From contig JAMXDE010000010.1 of the NCBI GenBank assembly GCA_026770025.1, forward strand, positions 2,480,001 through 2,544,000: 64,000 nt of DNA, in the 5' to 3' direction. The position numbers and the translations under genes were made by a program. Within the stretch, counting starts at the first letter, position 1, and the number at the start of each line of letters is the position of its first letter. Under the pieces are notes generated by a model. It saw only the letters and a program-made list of their open reading frames with translations. It had not been told where the DNA came from and did no database searches. Shown one piece after another: positions 1 through 9,892 of this stretch. The stretch is from Craspedostauros australis (taxonomy: Eukaryota; Bacillariophyta; Bacillariophyceae; Mastogloiales; Achnanthaceae).

Positions 1-760
1 CATCACAGAGTTTGAAAAGCGGACGGGGATTCGGCCCGTGCCGTCTGGCAGATTGCAAGGGCTGGGTGCCAGAACAGCCGTCGTGGTGCTCAATGACAAC
101 CGGTACGTCGAGATCATCGCGCCGGATCCGGACGCACCGAAGGGATCGCTGACGGACTACCTGAAGGGCCTGCCGACGGGATCGCTGGAACCGTTCCATT
201 ATGCCATCCGCACCCAGATGAGCAAGATGGTGGAAGGTTACGCCACGGACGTCGTGGGTTGGAAGCCAGATCAGATCGCCATGGTGCAGGCGAAAATCGA
301 TGGCTCGCAACGCTGCTGGGATCTCATGACCTTTTACGATCACGACATCGGTGGGTGTGCACCGAGCTACGTGAAGTGGAAGAAAACCAGCGACCATCCC
401 ACAGTGCGTATGCAACCAGAGGGACAGCTCGACAACCTCCACATCCAGATACCGGAAGGACACGTCGTGCACAAGCTGCTCTCCGGCGTGGACGGCATCC
501 AGGCCAAGGCCGGTGCCAACCTCATGCTGTGCCTGACCTTGCGCACACCGAAAGGCAAATGCATCTTCATTGGTATGAAACCACCAGGATACCATTTCCC
601 GGGCAAGGACGAACCGAAGCACAAGAGCAACCAGATGGATTTCCCAGGCATGCCGGAACAAATGTCCACGGAGGGCAACTATTCCTCGGATGATTGGGAT
701 CAGCGCGAATTGGAATCCGTGCCCAGCTCGAGTTCGAGCTCAAGCTCATCGGGTTCATAG
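1..760 (+). CDS. Glyoxalase-like domain protein, 5' part outside the window
   Basis: The reading frame is open from base 2 and has no ATG at the left edge, so the gene begins upstream; about 252 residues are visible. The first visible residues (FEKRTGIRPVPSGR, then LQGLGARTAVVVLNDNRYVEIIAPDP) match the opening beta-alpha-beta unit of the glyoxalase-like family (Glyoxalase_3, vicinal oxygen chelate fold): a 'GxRHxGLGTxNxLxxLGDGxYLEI' type pattern with Y-x-E-I-I as the expected metal-side strand. The middle (IPEGHVVHKLLSG and LMLCLTLRTPKGK) looks like the second VOC module. The C-terminus is a low-complexity Ser tail. The substrate cannot be told; members include lactoylglutathione lyase relatives of unknown reaction. 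The fold is fairly sure; the function is open. Confidence 0.75.
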   Translation, partial: ITEFEKRTGIRPVPSGRLQGLGARTAVVVLNDNRYVEIIAPDPDAPKGSLTDYLKGLPTGSLEPFHYAIRTQMSKMVEGYATDVVGWKPDQIAMVQAKIDGSQRCWDLMTFYDHDIGGCAPSYVKWKKTSDHPTVRMQPEGQLDNLHIQIPEGHVVHKLLSGVDGIQAKAGANLMLCLTLRTPKGKCIFIGMKPPGYHFPGKDEPKHKSNQMDFPGMPEQMSTEGNYSSDDWDQRELESVPSSSSSSSSSGS

Positions 761-1308
761 GTAACGATCGCAAGTGGCATGTTGTACAGCACTTGCGGCA
801 GGCAAGCCAACGGAGAGCGACAGAAACATGTACGAGTATGCATGGAGATGGCAGAGCACTGGAGTGCCATAGAATCCTCCACTCCAATTCCTACATCAAT
901 GTATGTTATTGAATAATCAATTGATGAGAGTTGCGTGCAAGCATTACAGTTTATGATTGTTACCAAGAGATGTGGTCATAGTATGATTGATGACCACCGC
1001 TCTCTGCTTCACAAGTAGTTGTGAGTGTCTGTAGGATTAGTGACTGGAACTCGTTCAAAAACAGCATGCACGACTCGAAGAGAATTCAAATTTGAAAGAA
1101 GAGCGGAAACGCGACATCAACAATCAAACACGCAAGAGCGGAACAGAGAGCAGCGTTGAGATGAGGCGAGGCGAGAGATGATTCCGCAGCTCGCACTTGT
1201 AGAATACCATACTTGCAAGAGTGGGTAAGGCAAAGCCTCAAGACATACACACAATGCAACACGATCATCGTTGCGACTCATTCATCAAGTAGCCAACAAC
1301 GATACAGC
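761..1308. other. Intergenic region between two + genes
   Basis: About 550 bases between the glyoxalase-like stop and the PX-SYLF start. It must hold the 3' end of the first gene and the promoter and leader of the second. The short open frames here have no recognisable protein features. No RNA gene or repeat was seen. Confidence 0.5.
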
Positions 1309-2943
1309 ATGAGCAGCTACCAATCCTTCGGGGAATTGAGACATGGCGGAACGCACGATGCAAGCGCTTCCACTCCACACAGCGCCGATCGGACGCACCA
1401 CGAGACGACGCCATCCACTGCCGCATCACCATGGTCCTTGGCTTCGACGCCGCGTCATGATCCCGTCGCGTCGCCGTACGCCTCGCATTACCGGCCATCG
1501 AGTCGCGAAGGCTGCGTCAGCCCTGGTGTGCGATCGGTCCCGTGGGCATCGCCGTTGTCGCAGTTCACGCCATCTGGAATCCCGCAAGCTGACTACGGGA
1601 CGGAGGAGAGCGAGTCGATAGATCCACACCCGAGTAAACAGTCCTACATTGCCGATGCATCATCTCAAGATGTGCATGTCAACAAGCTGATCGTCAGGGT
1701 CATGTCGGCCGAGACGAGGCGCGACTTGGCTGGCAAGAAGTACACCACCTACGTCATGAGGGTTCACCATCCCAAGAACAGCAACAGCAACAGCAATAGC
1801 AGCAGCGAGACCAACAAGATGTCTAGGTCGGTCATTGATCAGGATGATGACTACCATCGTCATATGCAGCAGCAAGAGCAAGAGCAGCAACAGTCGTATC
1901 CACCCCAAATTGAACACCGATATTCCGAGTTTGCCAAGCTGCACAAGCTGGTGGAGAGTTACAACATCTCCATCGGCATCGAGTTTCCCTCCAAGCATTG
2001 GGCAGGCCGCATTGGCAATTGGACGCCGTCCATTCAATTCGCACCAACCCAGCATTCTGATCTCATCCAAACGCGCAAAGTCCAGCTCGATTTCTGGTTG
2101 CTGCATCTCGTGGAGAAATTCAATCGTGACGAGCTGCCGCGAGGCATCGTGCAGGCCCTGCAGGACTTTCTCACCATCACCGATCGCGCACCGTGCGATC
2201 AGGAGAATCCAATCGTGCATGGCGAAGCATCGTCATGGAATTGGAACAACCCCGTCTGCTTCACCTTGGGTTCCTCCATCCGACAGGCCACGACGATCGT
2301 GGAACGCATGTGCTTGGGCTACGACGATGCGGTCGGCAACAAGACGGATCGTGCGATCCCGCTGGATTTGCTGCACCACGCGAAAGGACTGTGTTTCCTG
2401 ACAGTCGTCAAGGCGGGACTCGTCGTCAGCGGCCGCATCGGGACGGGACTTCTCGTGGCACGCTTGGACGACGATCGTTGGAGCGCGCCGTGCGCCATGC
2501 GGACGATGGGCATGGGATACGGCATGCTGGCGGGCGGGGACATCGCACATTACCTCGTCGTTCTGACGAGCACCGACGCTGTCCAATCCCTGTTGCAGGA
2601 CGCCGAAGTGCAGCTGGGGGCCGAACTGGGCGTCGCCGTCGGTCCTCTGGGTCGCGGCGCCACGTCCCACGTCTCATCGCCCGACGAGCACAGCTGGAGC
2701 GTGCATGCGGCCTATTCGTACTCGCATTCGAAGGGTCTGTTCGCGGGCATCAGCTTGGAAGGCAGCGTTCTGATGGCCCGGCCTGAGATTAACGCCAAAT
2801 TCTACGGACGCTGCATCACGGCCGAAGAAGTGATGGATCAACCTCCTCCCAAGGCGGCCGAACCATTGTACAATACGCTGCGATTGGCCATGGCGCAGGA
2901 TATTCCTACGGATGCCTTTCGGCCTGTGTCACGATGGTCATGA
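1309..2943 (+). CDS. PX domain - SYLF (Ysc84-type) domain protein
   Basis: A 544-residue protein. Residues 1-115 are Ser/Thr/His/Pro rich and probably disordered. Residues about 122-295 read as a PX domain (phosphoinositide binding): VNKLIVRVMSAETR, a strand YTTYVMRV, an insert rich in Asn/Ser and Gln/Glu, then HRYSEFAKLHKLVE, the typical R-[YF]-S-[ED]-F motif, and a closing helix LDFWLLHLVEKFNR. Residues about 315-530 are a SYLF domain (SH3YL1/Ysc84 family, lipid and F-actin binding): AKGLCFLTVVKAGLVVSGRIGTGLLVARL, then GMLAGGDIAHYLVVL, GAELGVAVGPLGRG, YSYSHSKGLFAGISLEGSVL and FYGR. The start is the ATG at 1309; the open frame reaches further 5' but only through leader-like sequence. The inferred role is membrane/actin coupling in endocytosis. 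The domain assignment is strong. Confidence 0.88.
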   Translation: MSSYQSFGELRHGGTHDASASTPHSADRTHHETTPSTAASPWSLASTPRHDPVASPYASHYRPSSREGCVSPGVRSVPWASPLSQFTPSGIPQADYGTEESESIDPHPSKQSYIADASSQDVHVNKLIVRVMSAETRRDLAGKKYTTYVMRVHHPKNSNSNSNSSSETNKMSRSVIDQDDDYHRHMQQQEQEQQQSYPPQIEHRYSEFAKLHKLVESYNISIGIEFPSKHWAGRIGNWTPSIQFAPTQHSDLIQTRKVQLDFWLLHLVEKFNRDELPRGIVQALQDFLTITDRAPCDQENPIVHGEASSWNWNNPVCFTLGSSIRQATTIVERMCLGYDDAVGNKTDRAIPLDLLHHAKGLCFLTVVKAGLVVSGRIGTGLLVARLDDDRWSAPCAMRTMGMGYGMLAGGDIAHYLVVLTSTDAVQSLLQDAEVQLGAELGVAVGPLGRGATSHVSSPDEHSWSVHAAYSYSHSKGLFAGISLEGSVLMARPEINAKFYGRCITAEEVMDQPPPKAAEPLYNTLRLAMAQDIPTDAFRPVSRWS

Positions 2944-3101
2944 AGTGAGCGCAAGTAGATTAGAGCGGGAAGACATGTTATAGAGTTCGTTATCGTGATG
3001 AGAATGGATAAAGCAGAGCAAACCATTGTACTTGTATGTTCCATGGTATAGTACAAATACAATTGAATGTTGTGTTGTGTTGCGTGGTTGGACAGTTCAG
3101 T

Positions 3102-4651
3102 TTAATAATCTAGCAAGAGATTGAGCTCATCAATGCTGACTTCAATGTCGCCCATTCCCACCAAGGACCTTTGCGTTTCCGTGCTGTATTCGATCTCCGG
3201 TTCCGGCAAGGCGAAGTTGGCCTTGACTTCGAGCTTGACGTTGCCATGGGCGCCATCGAGCGGAAGTCGTTTCATGAGGGTGAAGCCTTCCATGACGTTG
3301 ATGGGCGAGAGTCGTTCCGTGCGAAATCCAATGCGTGCGTATGCTTTGAAGGTTGTGAGGTCGATGGCGGCTCGGAATCTCAGTCGAGTGACCAGGTCCT
3401 CGACCGCGCCTGTGTGATTGTAGAAAATGTGGTGGTGGGAGGGTAACGGTGAGAAGGAATTGTGTGTGTGTGTGTGTATCTTGCATGTCGTGGTGCATCC
3501 ATGTTGCGTAGTGGTTGCATAATCAGCTGCGATGTCTTCTCCAATGCAAACGCTTTGTTCGCGACGCTTACGAGTAATGCCAATGTTCGCAGCGTATGAC
3601 CATAGCCGCAACGATCACAAATACCACAAAGACCGCAAAGGTCGCAACACAGCACGCCAATTGAATTGAATTGAATCGAATCCATTCCATCATGTCTGTG
3701 TGTACACATACCAACGCTTAATTGCCAAGACTTGCTGAGCTGCAATTCCCTCCCCGCCAACGTGATCTTGCTGCCGATGATGGCATCCTCCCAGCTGGAC
3801 GTGAACTGCCACACCCCCACCTGCGTGTTGTAGTCGGCACCGATACGAACGATCGTCTTCAAGGGACGGAAGGTCTTGCGGATCTTGAGCGTCGTCGTGG
3901 GTTCGACGCGGATGGCGATCTTGGGCATGTCCTTGAGATTGGGCGAGACCTGGCTGGTCCACCAGTTCTGCACCTTTTGGAAGACGTTGGGACGTTCCTG
4001 GCGGCGCTGTCGTCGGCGTGTTGGTATGCCGGAATTTCTGTAGTAATACCGATTGGTGGGCAACGATCGTGATGGTGATTGCGAGTTGGATGGCGACGAC
4101 GATGTTGATGATGCTCTGGGCAAGGGTCGACCATAGAGACTGTACATCTCATCCATGTGCTCCGATTCGCTGTCGCTGTCGACATCGTGCCTGCTCGTCG
4201 CAGCGGCCGTCGTCGTCGTCGTGCTGCCACCTCGACTGACGTCGCTTTTCGTGGCGCTGTAGTCATCGAAGTCACCGTAGTCGTAGTCGGAATCATATTC
4301 GTACCCATAGTCATCATCCTGGTCGTGGCCGCCTTGCCGATGGTTGGAGGCAAGTCTCCATCGTGTGCGACGGCGATCCTCTGTGCCTGCGGAATCAAAG
4401 AGGTTGAATTCACGGCCTGTCCCCACAAACAATCCGTTCCTGCGTGATCCACCTGCACTGTCAGAACTCGGATCGTAGATGTCACCGCCATCGTCGCGCT
4501 CCTCCTCATCCCAGCTGGTCACGTATGGCCTTCCTAGCAGCCTCGCCCCCAAGGAATGACCCGCGCCAGTTCTCTGGGTGGTGGCATGCGCCAGGAAGAA
4601 GGTGGATATCATCTGCAGAAGGATGAACCAAGTCAGGAGCAATCGGATCAT
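3102..4651 (-). CDS. Secreted or membrane-associated protein with beta-rich C-terminal domain, two exons
   Basis: Exons 4651-3712 and 3409-3102, with an intron at 3711-3410 (donor GTATGT, acceptor CACACAG, phase 1); the joined frame gives 415 residues. The start at 4651 opens a clear signal peptide (MIRLLLTWFILLQM... to LAHA, about 22 residues). No Phe follows the cleavage site, so plastid import is not indicated. A long acidic, Ser/Arg-rich linker follows (DEEERDD, YEYDSDYDYGD). From about residue 250 a domain rich in alternating beta-strand patterns runs across the splice junction (PKIAIRVEPTTTLKIRK, TIVRIGADYNTQVGVWQF, AYARIGFRTERLSP, VKLEVKANFALPEPEIEY). I do not recognise a named family; it could be a beta-sandwich or a membrane beta-barrel segment. 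The intron carries a (TG)n run. The splice prediction is good because both sites keep the frame and the strand pattern. Confidence 0.72.
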
Positions 4652-5502
4652 CTTGGAGAAAGTACAATAGTATTGGCAGGAGCTGCGTATTGTATGATGT
4701 ACAATAGTCGTGCTCAAAGTGATGATAGTGATGTGAGGGATGCTTTCGATGTCACGAGAGTTACTGTGCGAAAGTTGTGATTCGAGAACGCAACTCAGCT
4801 TGATGCGACTCGATGTGATGTGTTGTAAGATGCAAAGAGACAATGCGATGGCAATGACTTCTGATCGATGGCTGATGTTGTTGCGAGAGCCTCTGTCGTG
4901 TCTGTCACCCAAACAATCACCCACCCACGCGCTTCCGTTTCCGGTTTCAAATGTGGCGTTCGGCATTCCGCCCAACCAACCAGACGACGTGAGCGAAGGA
5001 CCCATCAAAGCGTCAACAACACAGAACAGGAGAAACGTGTCATGAAGGTTTGTGGTTGTGCTCCAATCAGCGTGGGAACGTGCTCGCATCGCATCGCGAC
5101 GAACCATCGTCGTCGATAATCTGTTCACCGTGGGACTGGATTTAGTCGGGATGGGATTGAATAGGATTCATTCGACTAATACACATTTTACATGACTCAA
5201 ATTGTATCACATCCGCCGAGAAAAGTGACGTTCAGCAAATGGAGACGCATCGACACAAGAGCACAAAACGGGCGAACATGCGGATCCAGCTCGCTTCAAT
5301 CCATGTGCTCTGCTCCCTGCGGAGAGACAGAGAGAGAGAGACATGGAAGTATTGGTATCGTATGAATATGACTGATATACTTTATTATTTACTATACTAT
5401 TCGTTCATTCATTTCGTTTTGGGTTATGGATAATGATATTGGTGCTTTGGTTGCTCCTGAGTTGTGCTCTTCCATCTGGTGCATGTCATGCGGTGTCGCC
5501 AA
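4652..5502. other. Intergenic region between two - genes
   Basis: About 850 bases upstream of the signal-peptide gene and downstream of the PSxxPS gene. An open minus frame continues upstream of 4651, but it lacks protein-like composition and precedes a clear signal peptide, so I read it as leader. An AT-rich part at 5365-5430 with TATACT/ACTATA runs lies just past the PSxxPS stop and is the likely 3' processing region of that gene. Confidence 0.45.
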
Positions 5503-8028
5503 TCACCCGAAGACATGCACTTCGATACAAAGATCGGACAGGATGTTCAGATCGGAAAGCCGCGCGAAGTCATTCACGTTGCAATTGGGCGCCCGCACGA
5601 AGCTCTGCAGTCCGCCGATGGGTTCGACCTGCGCGCGCAAAGCGCTGTCGATCGTGCCGGAAAACAGGCCCACGCAGATCTCCGGCGTTGTCGACACGAA
5701 CGGCGCTTCGAGCACGAACAGATTCTCGCCGATATCGAACGTGGGGATCGGTTCCTGATGCACGATGGTTCCGGGGCCGTCCGCGATGGTTCCGTTCCAT
5801 ATCGTCACACTGAGATCGGCGGGCGGCGGGATGGATGTGCCCAGCCAGTACGTGATGGACTCGATGAAGAAGGGTGCCGACCCGCCTTGGTTCGTGACGT
5901 TGTAACAGTTGACCAGGTCGTTAGGATTTCCCATTGATCCCGTTTCGTTGGTATCGGCGCATCCGAAGCCGCGTCCGTCGCCGGTGCAGATGCCGGGCGT
6001 ATCGAGCAAGGAGAGGGTGGTGAAGAATGTGGTGGGGACTTCGGACGGCATGTCGGAAGGCTCATTGCTCGGTTCCATGCTTGCGGATGGCAAGCTGCTG
6101 GGGAGCACGCTGATGGATGGGAGGGAGCTGGGGAGCTGGCTCGGAAGCTGGCTGATGGTCGGTTGCTGGCTGGTGCTGGGCGCCAATGTTGGCACAGAGG
6201 AGGGTGTTGCGCTTGGTAGCGAACTCGGAGCAAGGCTCGGATAACTCGATGGTTCGACGCTTGGGGGTGCACTCGGATGGTTCGTGGGTGTGGAGCTTGG
6301 CACACTGGATGGCTGCTGCGTCGGAATGGAACTCGGCAAATTCGATGGTGAAGACGACGGGATTACACTGGGCGATGCACTGGGTGAGTCGCTGGGCGAT
6401 ACGGTTGGTACACCGCTCGGTGTTGAACTTGGGTGGCTGGTTGGGACGGCACTCGGCGATTGTGAAGGTGATGTTGTTGGGACAGATGTCGGCAAGCCTG
6501 TTGGATCCATCGATGGTATTGTGCTGGGTATTGAACTCGGAGCCAGGCTTGGCTCTGTCGATGGCTGGTGACTTGGACTGCCACTTGGATGAGCACTCGG
6601 CGAGGAGCTTGGCGAATTGGATGGCTCTATTGAAGGCGACGCCGAAGGTCTGCTGGATGGCATCGATGTCGGTGTCGCACTGGGTGTCGAGCTTGGAGCC
6701 TCGCTTGGTTCCATTGATGGTTGGAGGCTTGGACTCGAGCTTGGATGGCTACTCGGCTCTGCACTCGGGGGCCTCGACGGCGACGTACTTGGTCGCTGAC
6801 TCGGCTCCACCGATGGTTGATGACTTGGAGTCGAGCTTGGTTGGCTGCTTGGTTCGGCACTCGGGGAGCTTGACGGCGGCGTACTTGGTCGCTGACTCGG
6901 CTCCACTGATGGTTGATGACTTGGACTCAAGCTTGGTTGGCTGCTTGGTTCGGCACTCGGTGAGTTGGACGGTGTTGTTGTGGGAGAGGCCGTCGGCATG
7001 CTGGTTGGCTGCGACGATGGTGACTCGCTGGGTATTGAACTTGGCGCCTGGCTTGGCTGCGTCGAGGGTTGTAAGCTTGGACTAGCACTTGGACGACTGC
7101 TTGGTGTGGTACTCGGGGATTCGGACGGTCCTGCTGTTGGAGACGATGTTGGCATTGCGGTCGGTGCTGATGTCGGCGACTCGCTTGGCGATCTGCTCGG
7201 TATCTGGCTTGGCTGGGCACTCGGGTTGTCACTTGGCGTTGTGCTTGGCATTACACTTGGAGTCGCGCTTGGAATAGTGGAGGGTCTCGATGACGGTGAT
7301 TGACTTGGCGTAGCGCTGGGTTGCGCGGAAGGTGAGACTGAAGGAATCACGGACGGTGCTGATGTCGGCGATACGCTTGGTGCTGTGCTCGGTGACTGGC
7401 TTGGTGAGCTTGATGGCATGCTGCTGATGGTGCTGGACACGAAGTCATTCCAGAAGGCGTCTTCGTCGATGTCAGCAGCATCGCCATCGGTTCCAGCCGG
7501 TGTTGCCGTACCCGCATTCGGCGTCGGTCGTGAAGTTGGAGAGGCAGTGGGCAAACTCGTGGGTGTGCTGTCGCTGCCGGCATTGTCGAACGAGAAGAAC
7601 TTGGCCAGCCCGGCGCCCATTTGATTGCTATTCGTGCCATCGTCGCCTGTATCATTCCCGCCTGTTTCATCGCTGTCGCTATCATCTGCATCGTTGTTGT
7701 CACCGCCGTTGGTGGTTCCGCTGTGCTGAAAGAATGCATCGAACCCAAACAGTACCCGATGATCAATACCTCTCGGTGTTTGGGGTAGTGATTGTCGCGA
7801 TGTGCCGTTGGCTTGCCCATCAACTCCGTGAGATTGTGCTGTTGCCATTGACGAGGCAGTAGTATCGTGATCATGCTTGGTTGAGGATTGGCCATTGTGC
7901 AAGGGTGTTGTCGCAAGTGGGGTCTGCTCTGGCAACGAGGCACCGCCGACTTCGGAAGTCGCGGCCGCCAAGCCTGCGGACTGCAACAGCAACAGCGTCG
8001 AAAGTCCAACCGCCCGCCGCGTCGCCAT
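5503..8028 (-). CDS. Secreted PSxxPS-repeat surface (wall) protein
   Basis: An 841-residue protein. The start at 8028 is chosen because it opens a signal peptide (MATRRAVGLSTLLLLQSAGLAAA); the frame is open further upstream without protein character. Residues about 30-195 are Thr/Ser/Asp rich. Residues about 200-660 are a near-perfect four-residue repeat x-P-S-x (SAPSVIPSVSPSAQPS and so on), expected to form an extended, heavily O-glycosylated rod. Within it at least three copies of a 32-residue higher-order unit repeat at a 96-base period (positions about 6746, 6842 and 6938). Residues about 665-841 are a folded domain with paired Cys and Asn-glycosylation sites (ICTGDGRGFGCADTNETG, NCYNVTN, CVGLFSG, APNCNVNDFARLSDL). 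This layout is typical of diatom cell-surface or adhesive proteins. The function is inferred as wall or extracellular matrix. Confidence 0.88.
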   Translation of the reverse strand: MATRRAVGLSTLLLLQSAGLAAATSEVGGASLPEQTPLATTPLHNGQSSTKHDHDTTASSMATAQSHGVDGQANGTSRQSLPQTPRGIDHRVLFGFDAFFQHSGTTNGGDNNDADDSDSDETGGNDTGDDGTNSNQMGAGLAKFFSFDNAGSDSTPTSLPTASPTSRPTPNAGTATPAGTDGDAADIDEDAFWNDFVSSTISSMPSSSPSQSPSTAPSVSPTSAPSVIPSVSPSAQPSATPSQSPSSRPSTIPSATPSVMPSTTPSDNPSAQPSQIPSRSPSESPTSAPTAMPTSSPTAGPSESPSTTPSSRPSASPSLQPSTQPSQAPSSIPSESPSSQPTSMPTASPTTTPSNSPSAEPSSQPSLSPSHQPSVEPSQRPSTPPSSSPSAEPSSQPSSTPSHQPSVEPSQRPSTSPSRPPSAEPSSHPSSSPSLQPSMEPSEAPSSTPSATPTSMPSSRPSASPSIEPSNSPSSSPSAHPSGSPSHQPSTEPSLAPSSIPSTIPSMDPTGLPTSVPTTSPSQSPSAVPTSHPSSTPSGVPTVSPSDSPSASPSVIPSSSPSNLPSSIPTQQPSSVPSSTPTNHPSAPPSVEPSSYPSLAPSSLPSATPSSVPTLAPSTSQQPTISQLPSQLPSSLPSISVLPSSLPSASMEPSNEPSDMPSEVPTTFFTTLSLLDTPGICTGDGRGFGCADTNETGSMGNPNDLVNCYNVTNQGGSAPFFIESITYWLGTSIPPPADLSVTIWNGTIADGPGTIVHQEPIPTFDIGENLFVLEAPFVSTTPEICVGLFSGTIDSALRAQVEPIGGLQSFVRAPNCNVNDFARLSDLNILSDLCIEVHVFG
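6040..7430 (-). repeat. Coding tandem repeat, 12-base unit with 96-base higher-order period
   Basis: On the minus strand the unit encodes x-P-S-x. Around 6741-6960 near-identical 96-base blocks occur three times (for example TTGGCTGCTTGGTTCGGC at 6841 and 6937). The repeat leaves long open frames on the opposite strand that are not genes. Confidence 0.9.
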
Positions 8029-9155
8029 CGTCCCTTTCCAACCTCCGCTTGATGCAGTGTGGTGTTCTGTTGTGGTGTGTTGCGATATGGTGCGATGCAA
8101 TGCGCTGTGCCGGTATGACGCATATAGATCATTCAAGTCGACAGTGGCTATGCGTCGGTATTGACGATGTCGCACGTAGCGTGACTGTTTGGTTGATGGG
8201 GAATGATGATGATGATGATGATGGAGAGGAGAAGGAAGACAGATGGGGGTGGCGTTGATGACGATGTTCGCAGGTTGATGGATGCAGCAAGAGTTGTTGG
8301 CTTCTTCGTATCACTGCTACTTCTGTGACGCTGCCTATCGACGATGATGCGAATGGTGTTCAAGGGATGATGGCTGAACAAACACCAATCCTGGATGAAT
8401 CGCTATATTTTGCTCTACTTTGTCCTTAGTGATGTTGTTGTTGTTGACGGTGAAGCTCGTCAATGCGGAGATTTGACTCACAACATGTTGCGTCTGGAGA
8501 GGCGAGGAGATGGCGATCAGTGGACATGGGATGGCGTGGCCACTCACACATTTGGCGACAGACACACACGAAGCGGAGCGCGCAACGTTTATTTCAGCTT
8601 ACAAGCCAATGTACCAAATAAATCGAATCGTTGCAGTGCCGTTTTTCGTATGATTACTTACGTACTGTATCGATTTGACGTTATTTGACGTTATTATCCA
8701 ATAGTTCGATTTCTAGTCGTGAAACATGCGTAGACTACGAAGCGTTCTGTTCTAGACCTTGGTTCGCCATTTTTGCGTTTTTGTGCACTTCCGTTTTGTT
8801 GGTGTGCGCTGTGCCAACAGACCACAGGCAAAAGCATCACAACCCCTTGACAGAAACATGGTGTCTTCTTCCCACCAACACCAACACCAACACGTCGCAC
8901 GAATAAACCAAGAAGCCAGACTCAACAAGAACTGCGTTACGACTGCTGCGCGGGTACGGGGATTCCATGCCACAGAGCATCACAGATCAGGCCCGCCTTC
9001 ACAAAAGCACGGGACGCAGCAAGGATACAAGCAGAGCAGACCAGAGTCGAGCACGATCTCTACTCGTCTCCCTTCTTCCGTGTCTTCCAATGGTTTACTC
9101 CCACCAACAGCAACAAACCACAAGATCCATCAAATCCAACACCACCAACAGCATC
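8029..9155. other. Divergent intergenic region, 1.1 kb
   Basis: Lies between the minus PSxxPS gene and a small plus gene and should contain both promoters. An (ATG)n trinucleotide run sits at about 8203-8223. Short open frames on both strands show no recognisable features. No RNA gene was seen. Confidence 0.45.
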
Positions 9156-9581
9156 ATGTCGACGACAGGACAAGAACACGTGATGGCATGCGACCATGCC
9201 GCCGCAACTGCGATACATCGCGTCACCCTCTTCAGCACGCCTCCGAAGATGCGAGGAGAATGCGATACATCGAGCGCATATTGGAGACGGACTCTCGCGA
9301 TCGGCTCCGTGCTGATCTGCGCCGCCTTCATGGTATGGAAGATGAGGCTGTGCCTATCACCTGATGTTCACATCCAAGGACCATGGATTCGGCATGTCCA
9401 ACGCAAGCGGAAGCGTGAAACGAGACGGCTGCTGCGGGGGACGCAGACGTTGGTAGAGAATGGGCTGGATGCCGTTGTCTTTGATGCCGCTGCTGACATT
9501 GCAGCAGCTGTGGAGCCAATGCAACAACACCAACAGCAGCAGACGCAGGCGCAGACGCAGACGCAGTCGGACCAGCGGTGA
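9156..9581 (+). CDS. Small single-pass membrane protein, unknown function
   Basis: A 141-residue open frame starting at ATG 9156 (MSTTGQEHV). Residues about 46-63 form one hydrophobic helix (LAIGSVLICAAFMVWKM) preceded by WRR and followed by a strongly basic stretch (RHVQRKRKRETRRLL), so the C-terminal side is probably cytosolic. A short helix rich in Ala/Asp/Val (AVVFDAAADIAAAVE) and a Gln/Thr tail follow. I recognise no family. The frame extends upstream to 8967 without protein character. It could be a spurious frame in a long intergenic region, but the hydrophobic helix with basic flank speaks for a real gene. Confidence 0.45.
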   Translation: MSTTGQEHVMACDHAAATAIHRVTLFSTPPKMRGECDTSSAYWRRTLAIGSVLICAAFMVWKMRLCLSPDVHIQGPWIRHVQRKRKRETRRLLRGTQTLVENGLDAVVFDAAADIAAAVEPMQQHQQQQTQAQTQTQSDQR

Positions 9582-9892
9582 TGTACAAGCATCCAAGACG
9601 GTGTGACATTCATTCAACGCCTTCCCATCGCAATCGCAATCACCACAGCAAGAGCACAAGGGCAATCACATCCACGATGGCTTCACAGTGCTGCCATGCC
9701 AGGTGAGGTCGGTGCCGAACCAGCTCGCCGACCTCTCGTATGATGCCCGGCACATCGACCACTGAAAGCTCAGTGACTCCGGCAAGTACGGGATGGTATG
9801 TAAATACGTTCAACTACTATAATCCTAGGAAACATCACATTTCGATATCGCACTACGTATATGTGGTGCTTGGCTTTGTGCATTGACTATGT

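Noticed and set aside
4652-5128. Upstream extension of the signal-peptide protein frame
   Set aside because: The signal peptide at 4651 marks the true start; the extension has no protein character.
6186-7085. Long open plus frames opposite the PSxxPS gene
   Set aside because: They are the mirror of a codon-periodic repeat; composition is repetitive with no start context or domain.
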